A DNA stretch of 64,000 nucleotides from Fibrobacter sp. UBA4297 (lineage in GTDB: Bacteria; Fibrobacterota; Fibrobacteria; Fibrobacterales; Fibrobacteraceae): assembly GCF_002394865.1 (NCBI RefSeq), contig NZ_DGUZ01000019.1, positions 205,448-269,447 on the forward strand. The letters run 5' to 3'. The translations under genes were made by a program, and so were the position numbers. The notes beneath the pieces were generated by a model. It was not told where the DNA came from. It saw nothing but the letters and a program-made list of their open reading frames with translations, and made no database searches. Shown piece by piece: positions 32,218 to 41,904 of this stretch (positions are counted from its first letter, which is position 1; every line of letters begins with the position of its first letter).

Positions 32218-33129
32218 TTACTTCGGTACTTTCACCTGTTTCAGGATGCCTTCGAGAATTTGTCTGGAAGCACCGGGCGTATTGGAATCCTTGGCGAACA
32301 CGCGATGTTCCATCACCGGGAAGAACACATGCTGGATGTCATCGGGATTCACGAAATCGCGACCCGCGACATACGCGCAAGCTTGCGCCATCTTGATGAG
32401 ATTGATTCCCGCACGCGGGCTTGCTGCCAAGCGCACCGCCGGATTCGTACGCGTCGCCTGTACCAGCGAAACCACGTACATTTCAAGAGATTCATCAATG
32501 TGAATTTTGCGGACATCGTTCCGCACTGCAATAATTTCATCAGGAGTCGTCACTGCCGTAAGCGTATCGAGCGGACGCCCGTCACGATGTGCACGCAAAA
32601 TATTCAGTTCCGTCTCCGCCGTCGGATACCCGAGCGAAAGGCGCACCAAGAATCTATCCATCTGCGCTTCGGGCTGCGGAAACACGCCGTGAAATTCCAC
32701 AGGGTTCTCAGTCGCAAGCACCATGAACATTTTCGGGAGCGCATGTCGCTCGCCTTCAAGCGACACCTGGCGTTCTTCCATCGCTTCCAAAAGCGCACTC
32801 TGCGTTCGCGGAGATGCGCGGTTGATTTCATCCGCGAGCAAGACCTGCGTAAAAACCGGTCCTTTGCGGATTTCGAACTCACCCGTATTCGCCTTGAACA
32901 CGGCACCTCCGGTCACATCAGCGGGCAACAAGTCCGGTGTAAACTGGATACGCGCAAAGTCAGCCCCAATCGCCGTGGCAAGCGCCTTCGCAATTGTCGT
33001 CTTGCCCGTTCCCGGAACATCTTCGATAAGCACATGACCATCGGCAAGGAGCGCCATCACAAGCATTTCAACCTGATCCTGCTTGCCCAGCAGAACACCA
33101 TTCAAAGCATGAATTAAATCTTTAACCAT
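32218..33129 (-). CDS. MoxR family AAA+ ATPase
   Basis: The 303-residue cytoplasmic ATPase has Walker A VPGTGKTTIAKAL (GTGKT at 40-44), the MoxR block IQFTPDLLPADVTGG, Walker B LLADEINRASPRTQSALLEAMEERQV and the sensor MVLATENPVEF. MoxR ATPases act as chaperone-like factors for partner proteins, often VWA or DUF58 proteins. The partner genes follow downstream (DUF58, then transglutaminase). The heptamer array H6 lies directly upstream of the start codon, in the likely leader. Confidence 0.93.
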   Translation of the reverse strand: MVKDLIHALNGVLLGKQDQVEMLVMALLADGHVLIEDVPGTGKTTIAKALATAIGADFARIQFTPDLLPADVTGGAVFKANTGEFEIRKGPVFTQVLLADEINRASPRTQSALLEAMEERQVSLEGERHALPKMFMVLATENPVEFHGVFPQPEAQMDRFLVRLSLGYPTAETELNILRAHRDGRPLDTLTAVTTPDEIIAVRNDVRKIHIDESLEMYVVSLVQATRTNPAVRLAASPRAGINLIKMAQACAYVAGRDFVNPDDIQHVFFPVMEHRVFAKDSNTPGASRQILEGILKQVKVPK

Positions 33130-33143
33130 GCCTATAATATATA

Positions 33144-33178
33144 TAGTTATTGGTCAATGGTCGTTAGTTATTAGTTTT
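33144..33178. repeat. Heptamer array H6
   Basis: Five units, TAGTTAT TGGTCAA TGGTCGT TAGTTAT TAGTTTT, keep period 7 between moxR and the glycosyltransferase gene. Confidence 0.75.
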
Positions 33179-33203
33179 TTCTTTAATAGAACTTAGAGTA
33201 TTT

Positions 33204-33983
33204 TCAGCGAATCACAAACTGTCTTCGCCAGATTTGGCGTAGAACGCGCATACCGTAAGTAATCACATTAAGGTTCGATTTTTCATCGGCATAACGCGTC
33301 GGAATCGGAAGTTCTGCAACAGCAAAATGGCGAGCATCGGCAATAGAAATGAGTTCCAAGTCAATATCAAACGATGGGCTCAAGCGATTCAAATCAACCG
33401 TTTTCAGGAACCGCGAGGAATAAACGATAAAGCCACTATGGCGATCCGTAAGCTTTACGCGGAACGCCCTATTTTCAAGCACAGTGAGAAACACCCCGCC
33501 GAGCCGCTTATATAAAGGCATGCCACCGCGTTTGGCCTCCCCCGCTACCGCATGGCGAGAGCCCTGCAACAAGTCGAGATTGCAGTTTTCCATTTCTTCA
33601 AAGAACTCGCCCAACTTTTCAGCTGGGTATTGGCCATCACCGTGCAAGCAAGCGATAAACGCCGCACCCGAAGCAATCCCATCGGCAAGTCCCTTTTTGA
33701 CAACAGCTCCGTAGCCGTTATTTTGTTCAAACTTAAAATATTCAAAATGCGATTTGAGGTCGTGCGCATTTTCTGAATCACACGCGCATTCCGCATTTTC
33801 CGCGCAACTCGATATAAAGCGCACAAATGCCTGCGCCGTTCCATCTTGCGAACCGTCATCTATCACAAGCACATGCGCACGTGCCAAAACAGATTCCTCA
33901 ATTTTGGAGAGGACTTCACCAAGAGTTTTTTCTACGTTGTACGCAGGAACAAAGATAAAATAATCAATTGAATTCGGATCCAT
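33204..33983 (-). CDS. GT2 family glycosyltransferase
   Basis: The 259-residue GT-A glycosyltransferase has the nucleotide-sugar site FVPAYNVEKTLGEVL, VIDDGSQDGT and the metal-binding variant LHGDGQYPAEKL, then LLQGSRHAV. It resembles the polyisoprenyl-phosphate glycosyltransferases (DPM1/ArnC type) but lacks C-terminal membrane segments, so it should be soluble or peripheral. It overlaps the upstream epimerase gene by 20 bases, so the two probably act in one surface-sugar pathway. The sugar and acceptor are unknown. Confidence 0.88.
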   Translation of the reverse strand: MDPNSIDYFIFVPAYNVEKTLGEVLSKIEESVLARAHVLVIDDGSQDGTAQAFVRFISSCAENAECACDSENAHDLKSHFEYFKFEQNNGYGAVVKKGLADGIASGAAFIACLHGDGQYPAEKLGEFFEEMENCNLDLLQGSRHAVAGEAKRGGMPLYKRLGGVFLTVLENRAFRVKLTDRHSGFIVYSSRFLKTVDLNRLSPSFDIDLELISIADARHFAVAELPIPTRYADEKSNLNVITYGMRVLRQIWRRQFVIR

Positions 33984-35043
33984 AGTGATTTACAAACCAC
34001 GTCAAGGATTCGCGAAGCACTACGTCAATCGGAGTCTTCGCCTTAAAGTGAAGCAAGCGTTCCGCCTTTTCGACAGACGGCAAGCGACGCAAGGAGTCTT
34101 CGTAACCTTCGCCGTAATATTCTACGCCAGAAACTACTTCCGGTTCAGGAATTGTATCAACACTTACGCCCTTGATTTCGGCAAAGATTTTGCGCATTTT
34201 ATTGGCGAGTTCCGCAATCGTGAGTTCGTTCTCCGGATTTCCGATATTGAACGCCTGCGACATTGGCGATTTTTCCGCAACACATCCAACAGCATTCGCC
34301 GAGAGGCCCACTTCAAACAGCGCAAACATAAAATCGACCGCATCAAAGACGCTCGTGAAACTGCGCTTTGCAACACCGCCATTCACAAGCTTCAGCGGCT
34401 CGCCGCGAACAAGCGCCGACGAGAAATTAGCAAGCACACGCGGAATGCCCGAACCATCGACGCCCGGCATAAAGTCCATGTAAGGTCCGACAAAGTTGAA
34501 CGGACGAACCACGGTCCACTTCAAATTCTTGAGGCCCGCGATATAACGTTCCGTCAAAAGTTTCGCAGTTGCATAGCTCCAGCGGCTCGCCGTCACCGGT
34601 CCAAAAGTAAGTTCCGATTCATCTTCAACAAGCAAGCCCGAATCCGCCGACGTGCGCCCATAAATTTCGGACGTCGAAAAATGAATCAGCCAAGAGCCAG
34701 ACTTTGCACAAGCATCGGCCAACGCTGCCGGATGGTCATAATTGCTACGAATGACTTCGGGTGCTTCCGCCATGTAGCGGCTCGGCACGCAAATTGCCGC
34801 CAAATTCACGACAATCGGATATTTTGCAATTCGTTCAACGACGCTCTTATCGGCGAGGTCTGCGACCATGAACTCGCATCGTTCGTCATTCAGTCGGTGC
34901 TGGATTCTATAAAAATCCAAATCAACGCCAAAAACGCGCCACTGGGTGCGCGTCAAAATAGCGTCGAGAAGGTGACAACCAATAAAACCACCGCAACCAA
35001 CAATGGCTACGGTGATGCTTTGGTCATTGAACTGAGGGATCAT
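33964..35043 (-). CDS. NAD-dependent epimerase/dehydratase (ArnA C-terminal-like)
   Basis: The 359-residue SDR enzyme has the Rossmann motif VAIVGCGGFIGCHLL (Gly16, Gly19, Gly22), HFSTSEIYG, and the catalytic WSYATAKLLTERY. The region RPFNFVGPYMDFMPG followed by GSGIPRVLANF closely follows the UDP-glucuronate decarboxylase domain of ArnA and related UDP-xylose synthases. A UDP-sugar decarboxylase or epimerase is likely; specificity cannot be fixed. The next gene encodes a GT2 glycosyltransferase, an arrangement like arnA and arnC. The start overlaps the stop of the lipoprotein gene by four bases. Confidence 0.88.
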   Translation of the reverse strand: MIPQFNDQSITVAIVGCGGFIGCHLLDAILTRTQWRVFGVDLDFYRIQHRLNDERCEFMVADLADKSVVERIAKYPIVVNLAAICVPSRYMAEAPEVIRSNYDHPAALADACAKSGSWLIHFSTSEIYGRTSADSGLLVEDESELTFGPVTASRWSYATAKLLTERYIAGLKNLKWTVVRPFNFVGPYMDFMPGVDGSGIPRVLANFSSALVRGEPLKLVNGGVAKRSFTSVFDAVDFMFALFEVGLSANAVGCVAEKSPMSQAFNIGNPENELTIAELANKMRKIFAEIKGVSVDTIPEPEVVSGVEYYGEGYEDSLRRLPSVEKAERLLHFKAKTPIDVVLRESLTWFVNHYGSEFN

Positions 35044-35477
35044 TCCTTGACAACAAAGAGTTCGGAGTTATTGCCCTTATTCTGGTTGTTGTACGGAATA
35101 ACGCGGATAATACCAGTCAACGTCGCTTCAACACCCTTTTCGGCATCGAGCTTAACCTTTACAGTGTGGCAAGTCTTGCCATCAGCCGGACCTGTCAAAT
35201 CGTAGGATTCATCAAGCAAGTCCAAGCCTGCATCGCTAGTATTCTTCTTGAACACAATGCGGTAGCCATCTTCAATAGTCGTGCCAAAGACAACATCAAT
35301 CGTCTGGCCAATCTTAAACTGTTCACTAATGGTCGGGTAAGCAACCTTGACGCCGTTGGACACGGTGCAATCATAAGAGGTCTTAGACGGACCTGCCGGG
35401 GAATCATCATCGTCATCACCACCGCAAGCAAAGAAAGCAAGGGAGCTAGCCAAAATCAAAGCATGAGAAAACTTCAT
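35040..35477 (-). CDS. Hypothetical lipoprotein with acidic run after the lipobox
   Basis: With ATG 35477 (ribosome site AGAGGA) the protein has 145 residues. The lipoprotein signal ends LAFFAC (Cys18) and is followed by GGDDDDDS, an acidic run that may act as a surface-export signal as described for Bacteroidota lipoproteins. The mature part is beta-rich (VKVAYPTISEQFKIGQTIDV, GYRIVFKKN). A longer frame to 35654 lacks a signal and was rejected. Function is unknown. Its four-base overlap with the epimerase gene suggests one operon. Confidence 0.75.
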   Translation of the reverse strand: MKFSHALILASSLAFFACGGDDDDDSPAGPSKTSYDCTVSNGVKVAYPTISEQFKIGQTIDVVFGTTIEDGYRIVFKKNTSDAGLDLLDESYDLTGPADGKTCHTVKVKLDAEKGVEATLTGIIRVIPYNNQNKGNNSELFVVKE

Positions 35478-35652
35478 AAAATCCTCTTTATTTATTGATT
35501 TAATAGCAATAATATACAAATTTACACGCCTAATGCAATTAATATAAATCACATCGTGATATTGTGCAGTTTTTGACTCTGCCAAACTGTTCATTTGCTG
35601 CAGGAGCACGGTTCGTTTGTTCATTTGAGCACTTTTTGCTATATTTGGGCGC

Positions 35653-38600
35653 ATGGATTTTGGAAGTTACGGAAAGACTTGGTGGGCAAACAAGTGGTTG
35701 AGTTCGATTCTCGCAACCGCAAGCGAGCAAACCGTTTTGCAGGGACTCAAATTTGCTGCACGTGGCCAGGTCACAAGCATAGATATCGTCGACAACCGTG
35801 TGATATCCGTGGTGAAAGGCCCGAACGGTGGCCTGCACAACAATTACATCGTCTTCCCGAAATTTTCTAAGGAATCTTCCGAAATCTTCGTGAGTTTTTT
35901 GAAGCAACAGCCCGCAGAACTTTTGGCGTTCAATAACAAGGCACTTAGCCCCTCACTTGAGCTTTTGATGAGCAAAAGCGGGCTTCAGCTTTTTGACGAC
36001 CCGGCCAAAGTCAACATGGGTTGCGACTGTCGTGATGAACGCCCGTGCAAGTACCTCGTTGCCACATTTTTAAAAATTGCAGAACAGGCGGACAAGGAGC
36101 CGAACATCCTTTTCAAAATCCACGGACTCGACCTGGAATTTATCAAGGACTACAAGCCGGACGCGATGGAAATGGAAGCTCCGCCCGAAGCAAATCTCGT
36201 GAGGTCGTTCAGCAAGGCGACGAGACTCGTGGGAACTGGCGCCGAAAATGAAACCGGAAACGAAGTAGAAGTTTCAGAAAATGCCGCCGGGAATGGCAAA
36301 GGAGAAAGCGCCGGGGATAGCGATGAACGCGAGGCCCAAAATGTCGCCGAACTTTCTCATGCAGAAGACGCGAGCGCAAGTTTATTTGGTGGGTATAAAG
36401 GCTCGGGCCGCGAATCGCAAAACAGCATCCCGCCCAAGCAACTGCCGACATTCGATTTCAAGAGCTGGAAAGACTACTCGCACATTCTGCCCGCGATGTT
36501 GCAAAACTTCCCCAAGTTCTGCCCCGCCGGGAACTTCCGCAAGAGCTTTACAGACGAACTAGAATCGTGCCACAAGTTCTTTACCGACTTCGATAATTTC
36601 GATGCTTTCTCGGAACAGTTCCGCGTGAACAATGCGAAGACGTTCCTGATGGAAAACGAGCAACTGCGACTGTTCCACAAGCCCGGATGGCATTGGAATT
36701 TTGAGCAGTCCATGGCAGGCAAAATCATCAACAGCAACCTTACCGTCACAAACGTGATGGGAGCGCTTTGCTGCCTCAGCGCCGGGAATTTTTCGTGGCA
36801 TCACTACTCCGTGCGTTACTTGCACTTGATGTTGCAAGTGGCTTTTTACCTTGTGCGCACCGGAGCCATTTATCCGCAAGTTTTTTGGGTCGGGAAAGAC
36901 GTGGCGCAGATGCGCTGGCTCCCCGCCGAAATGCTTCCCGAGATTCTCTACATTGTTGCCGATCTCGAAGTCACCGCCCCGCGAGAACTCGCGTGGACAA
37001 GCAAAGAAGAATCCTTCTTCGAAATCGCGGAACCCGCCGAGCACATTCTTTCGCTGTTCATCTCGCAGCTCTTGAAATTTGCACGCAAATACAAGACGCC
37101 GCTCAAGACGAATCACGGCAACTTACTTTCATTCTTTTTCGATAGCGTTTCAGGGAAGCTCGCGAACAATGCACACGCCATTCCTGGGAAAATCCAGCAA
37201 TGGCTCTCGGTGTATTCTTGCCTTGGTTGCCGCACGCAGATTCTCTTTGTCTGTAGCGAAATGGACGAAGATGTAGCGCTGGACGTTTTTGTACTTGACG
37301 AAGATGCTGCGAGTGCCGCCGGAAATATCGCAAGACGCACGCCACTTTCGGAACTATTCGAAAACAACGACTCGCGACTGCTCTCGATTATGAGCGTTTT
37401 GAATGGCATTGCCGATGGATTCAAGCCACTCGACGCCTATTTGGAACGCCGTGCGAGCGAACCGATTCTGATGCGAGGCGCCGAACTCCTCGACTTTTTG
37501 CAGGATTGCCTCAAAAAACTCCAACTGTTCGGCATCCAAACAGAAATTCCAAAGAATTTGTTGAACATCGGAAAACCGAAACCCAAGATGCGCTTGCAAG
37601 GCAGCATGAGCTTTGGTGCATTTACTGCTGGCGACCTGCTTGACTTCGATTGGGAAATCGCCATCGGAGACGAAAATATTTCAGCAAAGGAATTCTTGGA
37701 ACTCGCCGAACAAGCGGACGGACTTTTAAAATACAAGTCCAGTTACGTGCAAATTACCGAACAGGATTTGCAATCCATCCGCGATAAAATAGAAGGCAAG
37801 TCTGGCGAGTCTGCGAAAAACGGCAAAGACAAAAAGGTTGCCGGAGAAGCGGAAGGAACCGACGAAATCCTCGAAGAAGATTCCGTTCCAGAAATCACGC
37901 AAGCCAAACTCGTACAAGCTTGCTTCACCGGCGAATGCGACAACATTCCGGTTGAAATGGCGAGCGATTTCAAGCAACAGTTCGACGCCTGGCGTGCCGA
38001 AACGGACATTCCGTTGCCCGAGAATCTGAACGCGACACTCCGCCCCTATCAAATGCGCGGCTACTCCTGGATGTACAAGAATCTGGAAATCGGGTTCGGT
38101 TGCATTCTCGCCGATGACATGGGCCTCGGCAAGACGCTACAAGTCATCACGTTCCTCCTCAAGATGAAGCAGGAAGGCAAATTCGCGGAGAAAAAAGCCA
38201 TCGTCGTAATGCCCGCCGGCCTCCTTTGCAACTGGCAAGTCGAAATCAAAAAATTCGCACCGGAACTCACGTTCTTTGCGTACCACGGAGGCCGCCGCGA
38301 TCTGCAAAAGTTCAATGCCGATGTGTTGCTTACCACGTACGCCACGTTCCGCAAGGACTTTGCCGAACTCGACAAACACGAATGGCAAACGATTATCATC
38401 GACGAAGCACAAAACATCAAAAACGCCGATAGCGAACAGAGTAAATTGCTCCGCCGCATGCGCGCCCCGATGAAAATCGCGATGAGCGGCACTCCAGTCG
38501 AAAACCGCCTCATGGAATTCTGGACCATCATGGATTTTGCGAACCACGGATTTTTTCCAAGCGCAAGTGAATTCCGCGAAAAGTTCGAAACGCCGATTCA

Positions 38601-39498
38601 AAAGAACGGCAATCAAGTCGTTGCCGAAACATTCCGCAAAATCACGGCACCGTTCATGTTGCGTCGCCTCAAGACCGACAAGAGCATCATCAGCGACTTG
38701 CCCGACAAAATCATCCAGGACGAATACGCCGAACTCACGCGCTCACAAGCCGCCCTTTATCAAAAAACGCTCGAACACTTTATGCAAGAGCTTGAGATGG
38801 AGCAAGCCCTCAGCGAAAAGGCAAACGACGCCCACGCACTCTTCAAGCGTAAAGGCATCATTTTGCAGATGATTCTTGCGCTCAAGCAAATCTGCAACCA
38901 CCCCGCCACATTCCTCAAGGGGTTAGACGACAACGCCGCGTCCCAAAAGTCCAGCAAACTCGAATCCGGCAAGATGCAAATGCTCCTGGACCTCCTCACA
39001 TCCATCCAAGAGCAAGGCGAAAAGACGCTCATCTTCACGCAATTTGCCGAAATGGGGCACCTGCTAAAAGCCACCATCGAAAGCGAACTCGGCCTCCGTA
39101 CGCATTTCTACCACGGCGGTTGCACACAAACGCAGCGTTCCGAAATGATCCAGGATTTCCAAGAAAATCCAGACTGCAAAGTACTCATCCTCTCGCTCAA
39201 GGCAGGAGGCACCGGCCTCAATCTCGTCGCAGCCTCGCAAGTCATCCATTACGATTTGTGGTGGAACCCCGCCATCGAAGCGCAAGCCACCGACCGCGCC
39301 TTCCGTATCGGCCAAAAGCGCAACGTCCAAGTCCACCGCTTTATCACCAAAGGCACCTTCGAAGAGAAAATCAATGCGCTCCTCGAAACCAAAAAAGCCA
39401 TCGCCAACTTGACCGTGAACGCCGGCGAAACATGGCTCGCCGACATGGACGACAAGCAACTCGCCGAAGTCTTCTGCCTGGACAACACGATTGTGTAA
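35653..39498 (+). CDS. SNF2 family helicase with SWIM-type N-terminus
   Basis: The 1281-residue protein is a bacterial SWI2/SNF2 double-stranded DNA translocase. The N-terminus contains a SWIM-like zinc motif, CDCRDERPCKY (Cys124, Cys126, Cys132), in which the usual last His is Tyr134. The middle 600 residues are helical with an acidic Glu/Asn-rich stretch near 195-245. The helicase core begins near 780: LRPYQMRGYSWM, Walker A DDMGLGKT (about 821-828), DEAQNIKN (about 917), then the second lobe with SLKAGGTGLNLVAAS and ATDRAFRIGQKRNVQVHRF. Its role (chromatin remodelling, repair or transcription) is not known in bacteria. It is divergent from the lipoprotein operon. Confidence 0.92.
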   Translation: MDFGSYGKTWWANKWLSSILATASEQTVLQGLKFAARGQVTSIDIVDNRVISVVKGPNGGLHNNYIVFPKFSKESSEIFVSFLKQQPAELLAFNNKALSPSLELLMSKSGLQLFDDPAKVNMGCDCRDERPCKYLVATFLKIAEQADKEPNILFKIHGLDLEFIKDYKPDAMEMEAPPEANLVRSFSKATRLVGTGAENETGNEVEVSENAAGNGKGESAGDSDEREAQNVAELSHAEDASASLFGGYKGSGRESQNSIPPKQLPTFDFKSWKDYSHILPAMLQNFPKFCPAGNFRKSFTDELESCHKFFTDFDNFDAFSEQFRVNNAKTFLMENEQLRLFHKPGWHWNFEQSMAGKIINSNLTVTNVMGALCCLSAGNFSWHHYSVRYLHLMLQVAFYLVRTGAIYPQVFWVGKDVAQMRWLPAEMLPEILYIVADLEVTAPRELAWTSKEESFFEIAEPAEHILSLFISQLLKFARKYKTPLKTNHGNLLSFFFDSVSGKLANNAHAIPGKIQQWLSVYSCLGCRTQILFVCSEMDEDVALDVFVLDEDAASAAGNIARRTPLSELFENNDSRLLSIMSVLNGIADGFKPLDAYLERRASEPILMRGAELLDFLQDCLKKLQLFGIQTEIPKNLLNIGKPKPKMRLQGSMSFGAFTAGDLLDFDWEIAIGDENISAKEFLELAEQADGLLKYKSSYVQITEQDLQSIRDKIEGKSGESAKNGKDKKVAGEAEGTDEILEEDSVPEITQAKLVQACFTGECDNIPVEMASDFKQQFDAWRAETDIPLPENLNATLRPYQMRGYSWMYKNLEIGFGCILADDMGLGKTLQVITFLLKMKQEGKFAEKKAIVVMPAGLLCNWQVEIKKFAPELTFFAYHGGRRDLQKFNADVLLTTYATFRKDFAELDKHEWQTIIIDEAQNIKNADSEQSKLLRRMRAPMKIAMSGTPVENRLMEFWTIMDFANHGFFPSASEFREKFETPIQKNGNQVVAETFRKITAPFMLRRLKTDKSIISDLPDKIIQDEYAELTRSQAALYQKTLEHFMQELEMEQALSEKANDAHALFKRKGIILQMILALKQICNHPATFLKGLDDNAASQKSSKLESGKMQMLLDLLTSIQEQGEKTLIFTQFAEMGHLLKATIESELGLRTHFYHGGCTQTQRSEMIQDFQENPDCKVLILSLKAGGTGLNLVAASQVIHYDLWWNPAIEAQATDRAFRIGQKRNVQVHRFITKGTFEEKINALLETKKAIANLTVNAGETWLADMDDKQLAEVFCLDNTIV

Positions 39499-39515
39499 TT
39501 TTTGAGACTTTTAAA

Positions 39516-39553
39516 AATTCGTGATGCCGCAAATTGCGACTTCACGAATTACA
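39516..39553 (+). terminator. Hairpin after the SNF2 gene
   Basis: AATTCGTGA pairs with TCACGAATT, with an inner CGCAA/TTGCG pair. No T run follows directly, so it may stabilise the mRNA end rather than terminate. Confidence 0.5.
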
Positions 39554-39608
39554 CACCCTTTGAAAGATTATATTTTAATTCAAACAGCGTAAAAAAAGTT
39601 GAGGTAAC

Positions 39609-40157
39609 ATGCGGCGCAAGGACAGAGAAGTTTTAGGCGACGAAAACATCGCAAAGATTATTGAGCAATGCACGACTTGCCATGTTGCAATGACAGATGA
39701 TGCAGATGCAAGCATGCCTTACGTGATTCCGCTGTCATTCGGATACAGCCTTAACAGCGGCGTTCTAGAGCTGTATTTCCATTGCGCTCATGTCGGCAAG
39801 AAACTCGACTGCATCCGCAAAAATCCGAATGTCGCATTCAGCATGTGCGTCGAAAACCGCATCGAAATTCACGAAGAAGCCTATTGCAAAAGCGGGCGCT
39901 TTTACGCAAGTGTCGTCGGACAAGGCAAGGCCGAAATCGTCGAAGACGTGACTGAAAAATGCCGCGGAATCTCGCTCCTAATGAAACGACAAGTTGCGGG
40001 AACGCCACAATCCCCAGATTCCGCGCATTCCTCGCAATCAGCGATCCCGCACAAATTCGAATTCACACCCGCGCAGGCCGCCACCGTAACAGTGTTCAAA
40101 ATTACGAGCACCAACTTTACCGGAAAAGCGAAAAACGATTATGCTCAAAAGTGTTAG
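39609..40157 (+). CDS. Nim-like FMN-binding split-barrel protein
   Basis: The 182-residue protein belongs to the pyridoxamine 5'-phosphate oxidase-like FMN-binding fold, closest in layout to NimA-type nitroimidazole reductases and uncharacterised relatives: MRRKDREVLGDENIAKIIEQ, AMTDDADASMPYVIPLSFGY, YFHCAHVGKKLDCIRKNPNV, FSMCVENR and FYASVVGQGKAEIVED. Such proteins bind FMN or heme as dimers. The activity cannot be fixed. The last 17 bases overlap the following gene, which implies coupling. Confidence 0.88.
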   Translation: MRRKDREVLGDENIAKIIEQCTTCHVAMTDDADASMPYVIPLSFGYSLNSGVLELYFHCAHVGKKLDCIRKNPNVAFSMCVENRIEIHEEAYCKSGRFYASVVGQGKAEIVEDVTEKCRGISLLMKRQVAGTPQSPDSAHSSQSAIPHKFEFTPAQAATVTVFKITSTNFTGKAKNDYAQKC

Positions 40158-40953
40158 AAAGATACTGGCGTTAGCCTTGGCATGTTCTGCCCTCTGCTGG
40201 GCGGAAGAACAAATGCTAAATCTATCCCTGCAAATCACGAAGAACTATATGGTCATCGGTGCATTCGGAGGTTTTTCAAAAAATTTTTATTACAGAGCCG
40301 CACACGACTTATATGAGAGCCGCTACATTTCGCTTCACAAGGAATACGAAGATGATGCCGGACGTATCGTATGGGCACTTTACTCCGAAAAGAACGGCAT
40401 GCTGGATAGCGTGATTGTCGATGAGAACAACAATATCTATTCAGCCGTTGGCCAAGGCGAAGGCGGGATATGGCCGCCCCATCTGAAGCACAAGCTTACA
40501 CAGCACAGGGACGATAAAGTCGCCGTTGCCCCTTTATCCATATTCGATGAAGTTTTTAGAGACCTGCTTAAATACCGTCATGCACCAAGTTATGCACCGA
40601 AATATGACACAAATGATATTGTCATTGTTTTGGACCCAGATAAAATTGCAGAACCGAATGATAATAGAGAAAACTTCTTGAAGAAACTTCAATCCTATAA
40701 GCCGCTAATACAGATGATAAAAGATGCAGGGTTTACCTACATCGCCATCGCTATTACAACACATAACATTAAAGAAACTGGACTTGACTATGGTGATATC
40801 GCGATTTTGGTCCAGGATATGTACAAGACATTGGGACTGGAAACTCCACCAAAACGGGAAGGACAAAGTAAGCTCCTTCTACGCTCAACAGACAAGAAAA
40901 AGCTCGAGGAAATCGAGAAAGCATATCAAGAAATGAAAAAAGCAAAAAAATAA
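40141..40953 (+). CDS. Hypothetical exported protein
   Basis: The 270-residue protein starts with a Sec-type signal (MLKSVRKILALALACSALCW, cut near Ala-Glu at 21-23). The mature part has no motif I recognise; it includes a region with a possible alpha/beta segment (IVIVLDPDKIAEP, FTYIAIAITTHNIKETG) and a Lys/Glu-rich helical C-terminus. The start overlaps the Nim-like gene by 17 bases. Codon use in its second half is somewhat richer in A/T than its neighbours. Function is unknown. Confidence 0.7.
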   Translation: MLKSVRKILALALACSALCWAEEQMLNLSLQITKNYMVIGAFGGFSKNFYYRAAHDLYESRYISLHKEYEDDAGRIVWALYSEKNGMLDSVIVDENNNIYSAVGQGEGGIWPPHLKHKLTQHRDDKVAVAPLSIFDEVFRDLLKYRHAPSYAPKYDTNDIVIVLDPDKIAEPNDNRENFLKKLQSYKPLIQMIKDAGFTYIAIAITTHNIKETGLDYGDIAILVQDMYKTLGLETPPKREGQSKLLLRSTDKKKLEEIEKAYQEMKKAKK

Positions 40954-40995
40954 TTCAGCCGCAATAGTTTTCGGAATTAGAATCTATTCCTTACC

Positions 40996-41889
40996 CTACT
41001 CCGCCCAATGGTTTCCGTTGTAATTCTTGGCGGTGTCGGCGTCCATGCCAATCTGGCGGACCAAATCTTCGATGCTTGCGAACTTCTTTTCAGGGCGCAA
41101 AAAGGCGAGCAAGTCCAGCGCTAAGTGCTGGCCGTAAATGTCTTCGCTAAAGTCGAGCAGATACGCTTCGACCGCAAGGTTATGCGTTCCGGGCGTTGTC
41201 GGTTGCGTTCCAATGTTCACAACAGAGCGATAAATGCGACCGTCCGAGAGTCTTGCACTGGCGACATACACGCCACCTCTCGGCAAGAACTTGTACTGTT
41301 CCATTTGCACATTTGCCGTCGGAAATCCAATCGTATGACCAAGGCGCTTGCCGACCACAACCGTTCCGGACAAGCGATACGGGCGCCCCAGATAAGTCTG
41401 CGCGCGGTCCACATCGCCGTTCAAAAGCGCATTGCGCACTGCAGAAGAGCTCACGCGTTCGCCCTTGTGCAAAACCATTGAAAGCATCTGCGTCGAGAGT
41501 TCCGGGAACGCAGCGGTAATCGTCTCGTAATTGCCCTTGCCGCCAGCGCCAAAGCAATGGTCATGGCCAAAGAACATCGAAACGACTTCGCGCTTTTCAA
41601 TCAGTTCCGTGCGGACAAATTTATCAAACGGGAGTTTTGCCAATTCGTGCGTGAACGGCAAAACCAAAAATTCGAGGCCAAAGCTTTCGATAAATTCGCG
41701 TTTTTCTTCGGTCGTCGTGAGGAGCAACGGATCACCCGGCCCACGCAAGACGTAATTGGAATGCGGTTCAAAGCTGATGACTGTCGGCTGCAAATGGTTC
41801 ACTTCGGCAACCGCCTTGAGCGTGCGAAAAAGCGCCTGATGCCCCAAATGGCATCCATCAAAATTACCCATTGTCACAGCGCGTTTCAT
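40996..41889 (-). CDS. ribF: Bifunctional riboflavin kinase / FAD synthetase
   Basis: The 297-residue enzyme phosphorylates riboflavin to FMN and adenylylates FMN to FAD. The N-terminal FAD synthetase domain has AVTMGNFDGCHLGHQ (HxGH-type nucleotidyl motif, residues 4-18) and FGHDHCFGAGGKGN. The C-terminal riboflavin kinase domain has RPYRLSGTVVVGKRLGHTIGFPTANV and VVNIGTQPTT. Length is normal. It is the last gene of the rimP-nusA-infB-rbfA-truB-ribF operon. No FMN riboswitch is expected in this internal position and none was seen. Confidence 0.96.
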   Translation of the reverse strand: MKRAVTMGNFDGCHLGHQALFRTLKAVAEVNHLQPTVISFEPHSNYVLRGPGDPLLLTTTEEKREFIESFGLEFLVLPFTHELAKLPFDKFVRTELIEKREVVSMFFGHDHCFGAGGKGNYETITAAFPELSTQMLSMVLHKGERVSSSAVRNALLNGDVDRAQTYLGRPYRLSGTVVVGKRLGHTIGFPTANVQMEQYKFLPRGGVYVASARLSDGRIYRSVVNIGTQPTTPGTHNLAVEAYLLDFSEDIYGQHLALDLLAFLRPEKKFASIEDLVRQIGMDADTAKNYNGNHWAE

Positions 41890-41904
41890 CCAATCATCAC
41901 CTTT

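Noticed and set aside
28596..35477. A new defence or secretion system in the minus-strand block
   Set aside because: The genes fall into a known MoxR/DUF58/transglutaminase group and a sugar-nucleotide/glycosyltransferase group; nothing ties them into one system.
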